Below are positions 1-11,452 of a stretch of 64,000 nt of DNA, in pieces (the first letter of the stretch is position 1; every line of letters starts with the position of its first letter). The notes beneath the pieces were generated by a model. That model was not told the origin of the DNA and made no database searches. It saw only the letters and a program-made list of their open reading frames with translations. Origin of the DNA: Akebia trifoliata (Eukaryota > Streptophyta > Magnoliopsida > Ranunculales > Lardizabalaceae); assembly GCA_017979445.1 (NCBI GenBank), contig CM030717.1, forward strand, positions 19,517,288 to 19,581,287, given 5' to 3'. The translations under genes were made by a program, and so were the position numbers.

Positions 1-149
1 TCGTCCATCCAAGTAAATAGTGGGGAATGTGTTGATTGCATTAGTTTTAATAAAAATATTTGAAAGTTAAGTACATCATATGTTGGGATGTTTTTTCTTC
101 AACTAAGGGAAATAAAAAAAATATTATGAAGATTATGGACGTCGGGAAG

Positions 150-755
150 GATTTTGCATTCATGTATGAAGTAGTTTTAGGACAATATAAGTTTCAAATG
201 AGGTGACTGGAATAACATATGTTTACATACACGAAGGCAAACATACATCGAAAGCGAAAGAAGATGCAATGACAAATGAAAATGAAATGGGAAAAAGAGA
301 GTTATAAGAACTTGTTCCAATTTTAAATGTAGATGTGAAGCATGCATGCATATTGTATTCGACTAATATATATTAAAATGGAAAGTGATGCTTTTCAACC
401 ATGATCATAATTACAATGTAGTCACACTATCGAGAAAAAAAGAAAATGAAATCGAACAAAAATATGTTGAGCGTAGCTTAGAATTTAGCATAAACATTCT
501 ATAAATAAGCCTTCAAATTAATAAAGTTTCATCAATTCTTCATGGGAAAATGATTGATTTTGATGGTAGAGATTGTTACAACCATCTTAGGAATGTTATA
601 CGTAAGAATTTGGAAAGAGTTGATGCACAATCTATACTCAAGTACTTCATTGAAAAATAAAATGAAAATTCATAATTTTTCTATACGATACACTGTGATG
701 ATGATGAGAGAGTGTAGATGCGTGATTTTCGATTTTCAAATATCACTTTTACAAA
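150..755 (+). pseudogene. FAR1/FHY3-like pseudogene fragment
   Basis: Conceptual translation with frame changes gives pieces typical of the FAR1 family, which are transposase-derived plant transcription factors. From about 225 a lysine-rich stretch reads like the linker around the FAR1 zinc-binding domain (EGKHTSKAKEDAMTNENE). Around 385-420 there is an FNHDHNYNVV match to the conserved HNH segment. Around 565-700 a stretch containing NHLRNVIRKNLE, DAQSILKYF and FFYTIHCDDDERVW matches the segment just before the MULE transposase core. Several in-frame stops and at least one frame change break it. The transposase core is absent because LTR B1 begins at 760, which suggests that insertion removed or displaced the rest. 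Assignment rests on remembered family motifs. It could derive from a FAR1 gene or from a MULE. Confidence 0.68.
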
Positions 756-759
756 GGTT

Positions 760-2705
760 TGAAGTCGCCACCATTCATTTTTGTAAAGGGGTGTGAATGG
801 TCACCTGAGATACATTTTAAATAAAAGTGTCATTTTTGACGTTTAGTGATTCTCGTACAGATAAGATACCGATCCACCTAAGATTGAGGTAAGCAATCCA
901 TTAGAGAAAGGGGATGGTGTTAAGTACCCTATTCTCTCCACCGATTGGTGGTAAACTCAAAATAACTTGGTTATTTTGAACTAAAATTAATAAATAAATA
1001 AATAATCAAACGGTCGACATTTTGTACCCTAAGTAGGGATTTGCTATCAACTTAGCTTATAAGGATCAAATCATTGAAGGAGATGATCTTTATATGGACC
1101 TAGCATTAGGAACAATATATGTTTGTTTTGAAAAAGTATTGGCTAATGGTTGTGGGTCCATTCTCATGGATTGAGAAGGACCCGAATACTAATTGACTCA
1201 AAATAAGTTGGAGAGTTTAAAATGATTTTCTTTTAAAGGTGATTACAACCCTTATACTTTCAACCGAATCAAAATTCGATCTATTGAAGATAGGGGAGGA
1301 GGAGCATCATATCTTAAGTCTTTCTATAAAAAAAAATTAAAGAGGTAAGGGGGGAAAGTAGAAGAAGGATATGGAAAGAGGAGAGAAAAAAATGGAGAGG
1401 GTATGTTTTCCTTTAACCCATCTTGAGGCATTGATGTCTTCTTTCCTTCATTTTGTTTTCTTTTTTTCTTCTTTTTCTTCTTTTTAGGTCCTTAGTGAAT
1501 TATAAAAGTATAATTTTTAGAGTAGATGAAATATGGAGAGTAAAGAAAAGTTGAGTAGATGAGTTGAGAAAAATAATTTTTCTTTTTTTAACCTAGATTT
1601 GATACCCATTTTTAAGAGGTGAGGGGGGTATGTATATGGATGAAATGTTACTTTTGAGGGTAGGATGGGGTGAAAAAGTAGGATAGTAGAGAATGGCATG
1701 AAGTTTGAGGGTGAGGGGTGTAAAAATTTAGGTAAAGAGGAGAGTATTTGTGGAATAGAGGTAAATGGATAATTTTTTGTCCAAATGGTTTGGATCCTCC
1801 CCAACTCATTTCGGTTGAGTATTTGGTGAGGTGAAATAATGTGGTGTTTAGTTGAAAGAATGAGATAATGCTAGGTGGGATGAGGGGGTATGGTGTTTGG
1901 TTAAAGGAATGGGTTGTGCAATGAGTTAGGTGATTAGGTGTTGGGAGGGTGATGGAGATGGTGACAAATGTCAAAAAGGATATAGAGATAGTGTTTAGGT
2001 GAGTTGATTGGAGGAAAGGGGTGTGGGGATGGCTTGCGAGAATGAGTTGAGGGTGAATGATGAAGGGAGGTATAGGTTGTGATGTAGGTTGGTAGTTGTA
2101 TGACATGGAGTATAAGGAGTAATTTTGTTAGAGATAAGTGATGGGATAAGTTGGGAAGAATGACTTTTGGGAGGTGAGAACAAGTGTCCATTTGATGATC
2201 GAAGATTGACTAGTTAATGTGGATAATAGTTTGTGAGTAATGGTTTATGGATTATGGATGTGGATTTGAATTGATGTGGGTTTTAACATATTAGGCTTAG
2301 GGTTTTTGGAAGGTTTTAGGTTATTGGAATTGGTTAGGGTTTATTTTAGGATGGGATTTTGAGGGTAGGTGAGTTTTAGGGTTTGGGTAATATAAAATTA
2401 AGTTTAGGCTAAGTTGGATGAGGTGAGAAATGATTTTTGGAGAATTGAGGGTTTGTGAGCCTTAAACGGATTTGGGGTATTTTCAATTCCGAGGGTGGAG
2501 CGGTGAAAGGTGGGGAAAGTGGGGGTATGCCAAGTCCTTTTTTGTAGGTCCATTAGACTTTTAGGAGTCTTAGGAACTTACAAATTGGTCAAAATGTCAC
2601 GTTTTGGCAATTTGGGCTTTCCAGGCCTGTTGGCAGATTTTATTGGAAAAATTGATATTTTTGGATCCTTTAAAGTGGGGGCCCGTTCAAATTGGGGTGT
2701 CTATA
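760..2705 (-). mobile_element. LTR B1, 3' LTR of a Tat/Ogre-related Gypsy family
   Basis: Aligns by eye, in reverse complement, with the three pieces of LTR B2 (17700-18296, 30153-30657, 33659-34178). In its own orientation it starts TATAGACACC and ends GGCGACTTCA, about 1.95 kb. A purine-rich stretch abuts the start at 2706-2720 (reverse complement contains AAGAAGGGAAGC), as expected for the polypurine tract before a 3' LTR. Flanks (AGGTT at 755-759, GCTTC at 2706-2710) show no duplication, consistent with an internal region to the right. The strand-specific C/T bias explains several spurious minus-strand reading frames here. A hairpin with stem AGAGAA/TTCTCT lies at 903-937. Confidence 0.72.
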
Positions 2706-4525
2706 GCTTCCCTTCTTTATAGGAATTGCGTGCAAAGAACTGCAAAGAATAGACTGAATCCCTATTTGTACGGGCCTAATTTTTTTTTGTAAAACATGAC
2801 TTGAAAATACTGAGTGAATCGATAACTTTTGTAGAAAATGGCTACTCAAACACGGGGTCTGACAGGATTTTGCCTTATTAATTCCTTGATCTCGATGGCA
2901 CAGAACTCGTTTGAGATATTGGATTTGAAGAAAATTTGATGAGTTTTGAAATTTGGATATTTTTTATCGTGTTTTGACAAATTTGAATTGAATGCGTCTT
3001 GAAAGGATTTTTTTATTTTATTTGATTTTTTTTATATTTTGTTGATTTTTTTATTTTATTTTATGGACTGATCCATGCATAAAGCATGGATGGCGTTTGG
3101 ATCAAGTTCATCCATTCTTGAAAAATGGATAGCGAACTGTTCGTTTTGTTCGTACATGGAGCATAGATGAAATGAATTTTTCTTTATTCGTACTAGTAAC
3201 ATGGACCAGTACGAGTTTTGAACGCTTAAGACTTGCACGCCACTCCGTTTCTTCACTTTTCTCTTATCTTTTTCGATTTTCTCTCTGATTTCTTGCAGTT
3301 TCTTCCTCTTTCCTTCATCTTCTTTTATTTCTCTTTGATTTCGTGTTTGTGGGGTATTAATTTGTTGTTGAGATCGCTTGTGCACGTTCAGGGTATCGAG
3401 GTAAGTTGCTTATCATCTCTTTGCTCTTTCTTTTGTTTTTTTCTCTTTTTTTCTCCAAACTTTTTCATTGATTTCTTTTTCAAACTTGGATTTTGAGCAA
3501 TTTTGAGGCATTTGGACATTTTCAACATTTGCAATCGTCTGAGGTAAATTCCATACTTGCTTATTTTAATTTTTCCTTTTATGATACTACCATGATTTTT
3601 GAATTGCCTTCTTTATTGGTTTTTTTTGATTTTTTGTTTTTATATTCTTTCCTCTTATAATGTTGCCATGGAAATGATTAAGACCCTATGGAATTGTCCT
3701 ATTTATTTTTTTGTTTGTGTTTGTTTCATTATTTGTTTGAACATTTGTGTATATGATTTATGGATCGTTGGTTGGTGGAATTTGTGGTGGTGAAAATGTA
3801 TAATGGTGCTGATTTATTGGTTGTTGGGGGTTTGGACTATGGGATGGCTGATGGTGTAGGTGTTGCTTGGATGATGATGTTTGGGGAATTGAAACTTGCG
3901 AATCACCGTGATGGATTTTGGACGGGGACGATGGACTTGGGTTGGGTGATCGTGTGGGTGTTTGAATTGGGTTGAGATGAACGGGGATAAGATGGGATTG
4001 TTTTGGTGGGTGGAGTGGTTTTGGAAAGGTTCGTTTAGGGACGTATTGAATGGGTTGAGTGGATAAATTATTTAGGATGCATATTGATTGGAGAGGTGAG
4101 ATTCGGGGATTGTTTTGGGGTAAGAATTCAATCGGGGTGGCCTGGGATGATCTTGGGGCTGTTTCGAGGGGTGTTAGGATTAAGGGGAGATGATTTTTTA
4201 ATAACTTTGGCGGGATGGTTTTGAGACTGGATTAGAGTGGAGGGGTTTGGGTGAGTTGGTCTCTTTTTTTTTTTTTTCATAGCATGCTTTTGATTTGGCA
4301 ACAACGTTGCTCATGTTTTTTCTTTTTCTTTATAAGATCTACCCATGCCCCATTTTCATGTTTTCTTTTTGATTATTTCTTCTCTTTTCTTGCTTGTATG
4401 CGTTATAACATGAGAGTGAATATCTTGAATTGCTTCACACACATACACACACACACACACATACACATTTTTTTTGTTTTTTTTGTTAATGATATTTTGG
4501 CGTGGTTATGATGGTTGATCGGTTA
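2706..4525 (-). other. Probable decayed internal region of B1 element, no recognisable coding domain
   Basis: The stretch starts with a polypurine-tract-like sequence and is T-rich (about 3000-3700), then G/T-rich (3760-4260). I recognised no gag, protease, RT or integrase motif in either strand. GAGGTAAG-like junctions at about 3395 and 3538 resemble splice donors but have no convincing exon next to them. Similar G/T-rich sequence resumes at 7527 after solo LTR A1, so the unit continues there. The assignment as B1 internal sequence is inference from adjacency. Confidence 0.4.
4436..4467. repeat. AC/CA microsatellite
   Basis: Short run of CA dinucleotides interrupted by TACA variants inside T-rich sequence. 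No other structure is seen. Confidence 0.85.
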
Positions 4526-7500
4526 TGTAAAACCTTGAGTTTTCAATTTGTATCTTGAGAAAAAATAAATAGTGAAATTTTGAGAAAATCTTGAAAGTGG
4601 GACTTAGGGTAAAATTTTATGATGTTTCTGATCATTTTTAATAGAATCTGACCTCACCATTGGATTCAAAATGATCGAAAAACATACTTTAGCCTGTAAA
4701 CATACTCAACTACGAGTCCGAACATAAAGTTACAAAATCCTCGATTACCAAGTTGAACTAGGCTAAAATAGTGATTTTTTTCTAGAGAAAGAATTATTAA
4801 AATTTGATTACACTATTGGGTTCGTAACGAAAATTATTGAACATGGACTATTTATTTGTTATTTTTGGCGCACAGAAAATCTAATTATCGTCAGAAACGA
4901 AAATGACGTCAATTTTAGGGGTTACCTCAGGCAAAAAATGTAAATTTTTGTTAGAGATAAAATTTGTAGAAATTGACCATACCATTAGATTCGGAACAAA
5001 AAATTAGATAAAATAGAATATTCATTTGTCAGTTTTGGAGTCCGGATGGTCAAGTTATCGTCGATCGAAACAATAAGATAAATATTGATTTCGTCCCAAA
5101 ATTTATATAAATAAAATTTTTTAATTTTTTTCTCATCTTCCCCAGCTCATCCAAATAGCCGCAACATATAAAAACGAAAAATTTATTTTTTCTTCCAATC
5201 TTCCACCTTAGATCCTTCGCAAACGGCTCTTCGTCGACGACCGACGCAGAAGGGAGAAACGTCCGCAGTCGTGTTCTCTACAAAACCCACCCAACCTCTT
5301 TTCATTTCACTTTCTCTTTCACCCCGTATCGTCAAAAATCAGCCGTATTTATATACGGCGGTTTCGAAACTTCGACCTCGGATTTCATCCGTTTCGGGAT
5401 CAAACCGTCCTCCGTCGCATAAGGGAGAAAAGATGACAGCGTCGAGATTTTCGAAACCATCAGGTCAAACTCAAAAATTAGCCACCTCGAAGTTTGGCCC
5501 ATTTCAATTTTCACGTCGATCGCCTCAATTTTCGCGCACGTGCTTCAATTTCGTCTCCTAGAGATTGTAAGGAACTCTCAATTTCTATTAGTAATCGTAG
5601 ATTGTGAAAATTGCATTTAGGTTTTTATTAAAAATTTGTGGTGAGTTTCCAAAAATATAGAATTCAATTGGCTATTTCAAATTCACGTCAGAACTTGCAT
5701 ATTTGATATGTTTAATTGTATTTTATAACAAATTACACGTGGGTAGGATGTTTCATCGGGTTATTTCTTTTAGTTGAGTCTTGTGCACCGTTCGGACCCC
5801 GTTTTGATATAAGTTTTGTACTTTTTCAAGGTTTTTGAGAAAAATGAACTTCATAGTTAGAAAAATGATTTATTATTCAATTAACTCATATTGAGTTGAT
5901 AAATATCAGAAAGTGGATATTTTGTTTGAGAGATTAAAAATTATAAAATTCAAAAAAAGAAAAAAAGGGTATGAAAACGATAAAATGTCAGAGTCACACC
6001 CTATGGGTGATGTCTACATTTTACATTGTTATGTTGTGTGTAGGTTGGTAAATGGATATCTAGGGATAATGTTACTGGTTGCATGTTTATTTACTTTCTA
6101 TTAGTACGAGACATTTTTTACTTTTTCGTTCTATTTTTATTTTAGGCCGGTGGCCACACTTGCATGGTAGGAAACTGGATATCTATTCTCAAACTTGTAT
6201 TGTTAATTTCTCTTTTGCTTTCAAATGAAAATAATATATATGTAGTTATTTTGTTAGTTGTTAAAGAGTCTGTGAATGCCTGAAGGGATAGTGTGTCATA
6301 TCATCTGGAGTGGTGTACTATCCTGGGATGTACGGTAGGGGCCACCAAGCTCATACGTGGTATGGGACGCGTATGAGAGTGGAGTTACAACTAGAATCTG
6401 GGTTTATTCCTCTCTATCTTTACCAGTGAACTTGTACTGTAAAGGAAGTCGTATACAAATAGTTTGTATATTTGAGAATCACATGTACGCCTGATAGGCA
6501 TAGACGAAGATGATTAGTCAATGATCACTAACAATCTATAATAGTCGAACGTTCTGACACATCGAAAAGAGACCCATTGCTTACGGTTACGTCAAACGGC
6601 CAGCCTGAGCTGGATAAATTGTCAACCAAACATGGTAAATGCAGCGATCGACCACAAAATCAGGAACTAAAAGCCAGTAAAGAATTGTAATATCATGTCC
6701 CAACTGGGAGCAATCCAGTCATGAATCCCAACTCTCTAATTTTACTACTCCACCATGTGTAGTATGTATATGTTGCCTTATTTTAATATATAAATGAAAT
6801 GCAAGTTTAATATTTCTATTCGATCAATTAAATTTGTATAAAAAGAAAATGTTATAGTGAGTACTGTTGGTTGATGTAATATCAGTTTTAAAATCTTTAG
6901 TTGCTCATCTTTGACTATATGTACCAATTAATCGTAGTTTCTTCTGTAAAATTTTGTATATTTTAAAATGATCCAGTATGTTTATTCGTTCATGTTAGGA
7001 AAGGTTATTGACATAAATTGTTTATTTCCTTACTAGGTAACCATTGTTACTCACCCTTTCTTTCTCTAATTTTTTAGTTTCAGATCCAAAGCTTAGTGAG
7101 GCAAGTGTAGAAAACGAGTGAGAATCATCTGGTGGGTCAGATAGACAGTTAGAGTCCGTTACTTGGTGAGTATTGGGACTATACCCCTAATGGTGTCAGA
7201 TTCGTCTAGGAGTATTATAGTTTTTTATATCAAGCTAGGACTTTTGTTGGAGTGAATAAATAATTGTATAATTACGTATTTTGTTATCCTTTCGCACTCT
7301 GATCTATCATACGTTATTAGATGTATGTAGGCGTCCGCTATTGTTATATTTTGTATATATATATATATATATATATATGAAGGATTGTATGTCGTTTATT
7401 AGGTGTAGGTTGAACGCCTTGTAATGCTAACATAAACAAAAGAGACCATGCCGAAATTTCGAGGTGCCACCTAGTACCTTGGGATCTAACATGGGGATTT

Positions 7501-7526
7501 GTGTTAGCGTTTGGCGGGACGTCACA
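4526..7526 (+). mobile_element. Solo LTR A1 (chromovirus Tekay/Del-like), 3,001 bp
   Basis: Starts TGTAAAACC and ends GACGTCACA. The flanks GGTTA (4521-4525) and AGTTA (7527-7531) are a 4-of-5 match to a 5-bp target duplication. The whole length aligns by eye with 30658-33658 in reverse complement, including a shared short reading frame (5913-6104 here, 32075-32266 there) and a shared promoter-like block near 6290-6420. No internal region or second LTR lies beside it, so it is a solo LTR left by LTR-LTR recombination. LTR length and the TGTAAAAC start suggest a Tekay/Del-type chromovirus, but without internal domains that is inference. A TA repeat lies at 7353-7378. Confidence 0.82.
7353..7378. 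repeat. TA microsatellite in solo LTR A1
   Basis: Thirteen TA-type dinucleotides in a row, absent from the sister solo LTR A2, so it expanded after the copies separated. Confidence 0.9.
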
Positions 7527-8050
7527 AGTTAGTTGGGGTGGTGGATGCTGTGGACATAGGCTCCTCGACTGGGGGTTTGTGAGGCTTAGTATTTGTGGAG
7601 TTGGGTAGTTGATAGGGAATTCTCAAGGGATTGAGCTGTGGTGGTAGATGACGGGGGTGAATGTTTGTTGAGTGTGTTTGGAAGGTGGGCAATATATTTG
7701 GATGGTTTAGGTGGGGTGGTTTAAATCCGAAAATCTCACAAACAAAAGGTAAAAAGAAGGATGAGAAGGAAAAAAGAAAAGGTACATACTATAGGTAGGT
7801 TAAAAAGAAGTATCGAGTTGAGCTAACAAAAGAATAAAATAAAATATACATTCTATCATAAAACTTGGACACGACAAACGAATATGTCCTATGAATTCAA
7901 ATAGAAAGAAAAAAGATTCTACTTAAGATAATTGTAATTCTCTTCATAAACTAATGTCTTAGTTTAAAACATTTAATTGAATAAATTATAACATAGTCTT
8001 ATTTATGATTTTTTCCTTAGAAAGTGATGATATAGAAGAATTGGACCTAT
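7527..8050. other. G/T-rich then A-rich unassigned sequence
   Basis: Bases 7527-7720 resemble the G/T-rich sequence left of solo LTR A1 and are probably its continuation. Bases 7730-8050 are A-rich with no recognisable motif or open reading frame of note. Confidence 0.4.
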
Positions 8051-8420
8051 TGTGCAAAAGCATAATAAAATTAAAGAAAAATTACAAAACGAACATACAA
8101 GATTTATGCAGTTTGGAAAATTGCCTACGTCCACGAAAGAGAGAGAGAAAAATCCAATATCAATAATAAAGACTACAAACTCTGTCCACAGCTACAAGGA
8201 ACCTCACAGAACAAAAATACATAAGAAACCCTACTCGAAAATACAATATATACCAAAAAATAATTCTCCTCATGGGCAACCCTCGCATGGGCCCAATCGA
8301 GTAATTTAACTTGGGACCTTACTTCTTGAAATCCAAGCCCAATAAGAATATTAGACATCTTACAATAAGACCAATATTGGGAGTGATCCTGAGGCCTTTC
8401 TTTTGCATTAGACACTTGGT
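8051..8420 (-). mobile_element. Copia-type LTR remnant
   Basis: On the minus strand the order is a TATA-like TGGTATATATTG, a vegetative-promoter-like stretch, TTTCTCTCTCTTTCGTGG at about 8130-8150, then GTGGACGTAGGCAATTTTCC and a terminus ending GCACA at 8051. The CGTGGACGTAGGC block is a recurrent feature of the R/U5 part of plant Copia LTRs. No PBS of the usual TGGTATCAGAGC type lies beside the end, so this is either a 3' LTR or a truncated copy. An 80-codon minus-strand frame over it is fortuitous. Confidence 0.42.
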
Positions 8421-9900
8421 AAATTTACTTTTATATGTTTTTAAGCATTAAAATATCTTATTGACATTGCGTTAAGAGTGAGTTAACATGAATTTTGCTA
8501 TGGTTTTGTTGTAGGGTTGATGATTTTGTGGGGGCAAATGACATTAAGTAATTCCTTGTTCATATCATTTCTAAATGTTGTCGCAGAGTCACTACTGTAC
8601 TTTACTATCTCATTTTGACACTTGCACAATGGTTCTACTTTTCTTTCTTTAACATCTTCTAAGAGTTTTCCAAATTATTTGGGTAAACTGTTTTTAGATC
8701 CTTAAAAAATTCCTAATAGAATTTGTTGAAAAGTAATAAATATTATTGAACTTTATGGAGTATAGTTTCCCAATTTATTGGCCAAATAATCAACTAACCC
8801 ATTTTTTCTTACTACATGACATTGTAGGTTGTAAAATATCTCAAAACTTCATTTAGTAAACTTTTGTTTTGGTTGGAGGAAAGTTTACAGAAAATGATGC
8901 AGGAGCAAGAAAGACTTAAAGAAAGGTTACTCATCTCAATGCAATTTTGATAGAGGAAATTTTGATACAAGTGTATCTGGTGGGGTTTCTAGAAATACCA
9001 TCAAATGTTGTTGTCTTTCTAACAAGGACATGAAATTAGTCATTCTTTTTGTTGCTCTTATAAAAAGAGAATGTCCAAATATTATTTTTCCTCTAAACGA
9101 ATTATTTTATATGATGTCCGTTTAATATATTCTAGTACATATGTAGGAGTTGGATGATTTACATCTTGATTGATAGTCCACTTTAGTATATTGGAAAGCA
9201 TTATTTTCTATCAAGGTTTCAAATCTTGGAGAGCATTAATTCATGCTAGGCATTAAGATCAGGGAGACAAAGAAAAGGGCCTTGAATTCAAGAAGCACAT
9301 TTGCAAGTGTACCAGAGGCTTACAAATTGTGTGCCATTTATATGTGAGAGAAAGAAAAAGGTTCGAAATGGAGTATATTTTCAAGAGGTAATCTCTTGAC
9401 CAGCTATGTTAAACTTGAAAATCAAAAGTCCAAGTTTTAGGGAAAGTCAAGTTTCAAAGACTTTTAGCAAAAACACAACTTTTCTCGTCCTTGAAAAATT
9501 ATTGGACGAGTTTTAAATTTGACCTTGGGAGCCTTAGAGTCTGCAGTGCTAGAAAAGTTCAAGTCTCTGAATCATGTACTCATATGAAAAAAAAGAAAGG
9601 CCGAAAAGCATCAGAAGAGGTGATGAATTGAAAGTTTATAGAATTTATCTTGCCAAAATGACGCAGAGGCAAGCTTTATACACGTTTAGATTCAACGGGG
9701 ATGTTGATCTTATAATCTATGTGGAGAGCAACCCATGTGCAAAGTTTGAAGTGATTTTTGTTTAGGTGTGAGATCTCATTATCTATCTCAGTTGATTTAG
9801 TTAAGTTTACACCTATGGAGTCTTTTGTCTCCCTTGGGGGGAAAACACACAATTAAGGTCTGTTTAGGATAATTTTTGGCAAGTATGTTTAGGATGAATG
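8421..9900. other. No recognisable feature
   Basis: AT-rich sequence with only short reading frames. I saw no terminal repeats, domain motifs or tandem structure. It may be old, decayed transposon sequence. Confidence 0.4.
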
Positions 9901-11166
9901 ATTGAACAATTAAATTATACATATTTAGAGTGGAGAAATTTAACAATTATTATTCGAGGAGCAAGATGTAGGCGTCATATTTTTTTGACTAACGATTTGA
10001 TGATGATTACTCGAGAAGTGTGGCCCTTTAATAAGCTTGAGTCCGAGAAACGAGACTCCAACTTTTTTAATTTTAGAATATGAGTTCAAGTAGGATTTTA
10101 ATAAGTTCCTACAAACCTCAGCTAGAGAAGCATGGCCCTTTATTAAGTTCAAGTCCGAGAATCGATACTCCAACTTTTTAAATCTTAGAATGTGAGTTAA
10201 AGTAGGATTTTAACAAGTTCTTACAAGTCCAAGATCGAGAAACATGACTCCAGTAAGTTCAAGTTCGAGAAACGAGACTCCAACTTTTTAAACCTTAGAA
10301 TGTGAGTTCAAGTAGGATTTTAACAAGTTCCTACCAACCCAAGCCTAAGAAGTGTGTTTTCAGTAAATTCGAGTATGAGAAATGAGACTTCAACTTTTTG
10401 AACTATTGAATGTGAGTTCAAGTAGAATCTTAACGAAGTTCCTACAAACCTCAACTCGAGAAATGTGACCCTCTAGTAAATTCGAGTCAAAGAAACGAGA
10501 CTCCAACTTTACGAACTAGAATGTGAGTTCAAGTAAGATTTTAATGAAGTTCCTACAAACCCCAGCTTGAGAAACTTGGCACTCAAAAAGTTCAAGTCTG
10601 AGAAATGAGACTCTAACTTTTTGAACTCTAGAAAAAAAGTTCAAATGAGATTTAATGAAGTTCTTACATCACCTGAGTCCAATAATACAATGATTCCAAT
10701 TATCCCGTAGTCCAACCATATTATGATTTAAGAAAAATCTAAATTCAATATCATATAATTGTTTTCATTACGTATGTGCACTTCAATTTGAATCATTGTC
10801 ATCAGTGAGAGAATATGTCTAGGATCGGATACTTTTTTAATCAAAGAGAGTTTATACTCGAGGATTCAATAATGAATGCTCTAGAAGCATCACACCATTG
10901 CATACACATTCACTTTGACACTAGTCAGAGAAAATTCTTAAAATTTGAAGATCTGACACTCTCTTTTGTTAGTGAGAGCTCACGCTTGAGGATATGACAC
11001 TTTTAGTCTAGGAAAAGTTTTACCCTTAGAATCCAGACATCCTGACAAATTGTCGAATCAGACTGGATAATGACATGTCATTGGCTTTTGCATTCAAATG
11101 TCGCACTATCTACCAAAGTAGATTTACCATCTAGTTTGCTTTCACCCTCTACCAAAGAAGGGCATC
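9900..11166 (+). mobile_element. Element H, 3' internal region (Tat/Ogre-like)
   Basis: Bases 10970-11166 match, in reverse complement, the block found just inside the 3' LTRs of I (16188-16400), C (from 19992), F (from 38003) and E (from 41645). It ends in a polypurine tract AAAGAAGGGCATC (11154-11166) directly before an LTR start at 11167. It contains a ~110-bp tandem array at 10015-10670. The left limit is not visible. No coding domain was recognised. Confidence 0.62.
10015..10670 (+). repeat. ~112-bp tandem array (about 6 units) in H 3' UTR
   Basis: The motif family GAGTCCGAGAAACGAGACTC recurs about every 107-116 bp near 10033, 10149, 10261, 10368, 10483 and 10594, each followed by GAGTTCAAGTAGGATTTTAA and a TTCCTACAAAC block. 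Units differ from one another at many sites. The same repeat, inverted, occurs in element I. Confidence 0.85.
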
Positions 11167-11452
11167 TATAAACATCCCATTTTTTTTGCATCTACCCAAT
11201 TCAACAAGCAGTCACCCGTTTGTTGTGGATTCCTAATGATGAGTGTAGAATATACGAAAAATCAAAAGTTTGTGAGAAGCCTTCTTCCAATTCCTTTTAT
11301 TTCTTTTTCAATTCTCATGATCTCATCTCTTTTTACTTGGCACACTCGACTTAGAAATTACGCATATTTAAGATTGTTAGCAACACTTTACACTCAATTT
11401 AGTAAGTACGCACACTTAGGTTCACCACACATTTCGATAACCTAGAGACCTC
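11167..11452 (+). mobile_element. LTR of H, left piece
   Basis: Starts TATAAACATCCC right after the polypurine tract, and can be followed along the start of the C/D-type LTRs, for example GGATTCCTAATGATG against GATTCCCAATGATG. It is highly diverged. It is interrupted at 11452 by solo LTR J and resumes at 12962. Confidence 0.55.

Noticed and set aside
1517..2191. Several overlapping minus-strand frames rich in His, Ser, Thr, Pro and Leu
   Set aside because: They result from the strong C/T bias of LTR B1 on that strand. They overlap in different frames and have no domain.
3230..3500. Possible 5' exon and intron of a host gene (CT-rich leader, GAGGTAAG junction)
   Set aside because: No coding exon or matching acceptor was found before solo LTR A1 interrupts. 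The T/C-rich composition alone is not sufficient.
5271..5561. 96-codon plus-strand frame in solo LTR A1 (Ser/Pro/Arg-rich)
   Set aside because: It lies inside an LTR and is disrupted in the sister copy A2. No recognisable domain.
5913..6104. 63-codon frame conserved between A1 and A2 (32075-32266)
   Set aside because: Similarity is expected from LTR homology. Start is not ATG-dependent, there is no domain, and substitutions look unconstrained.
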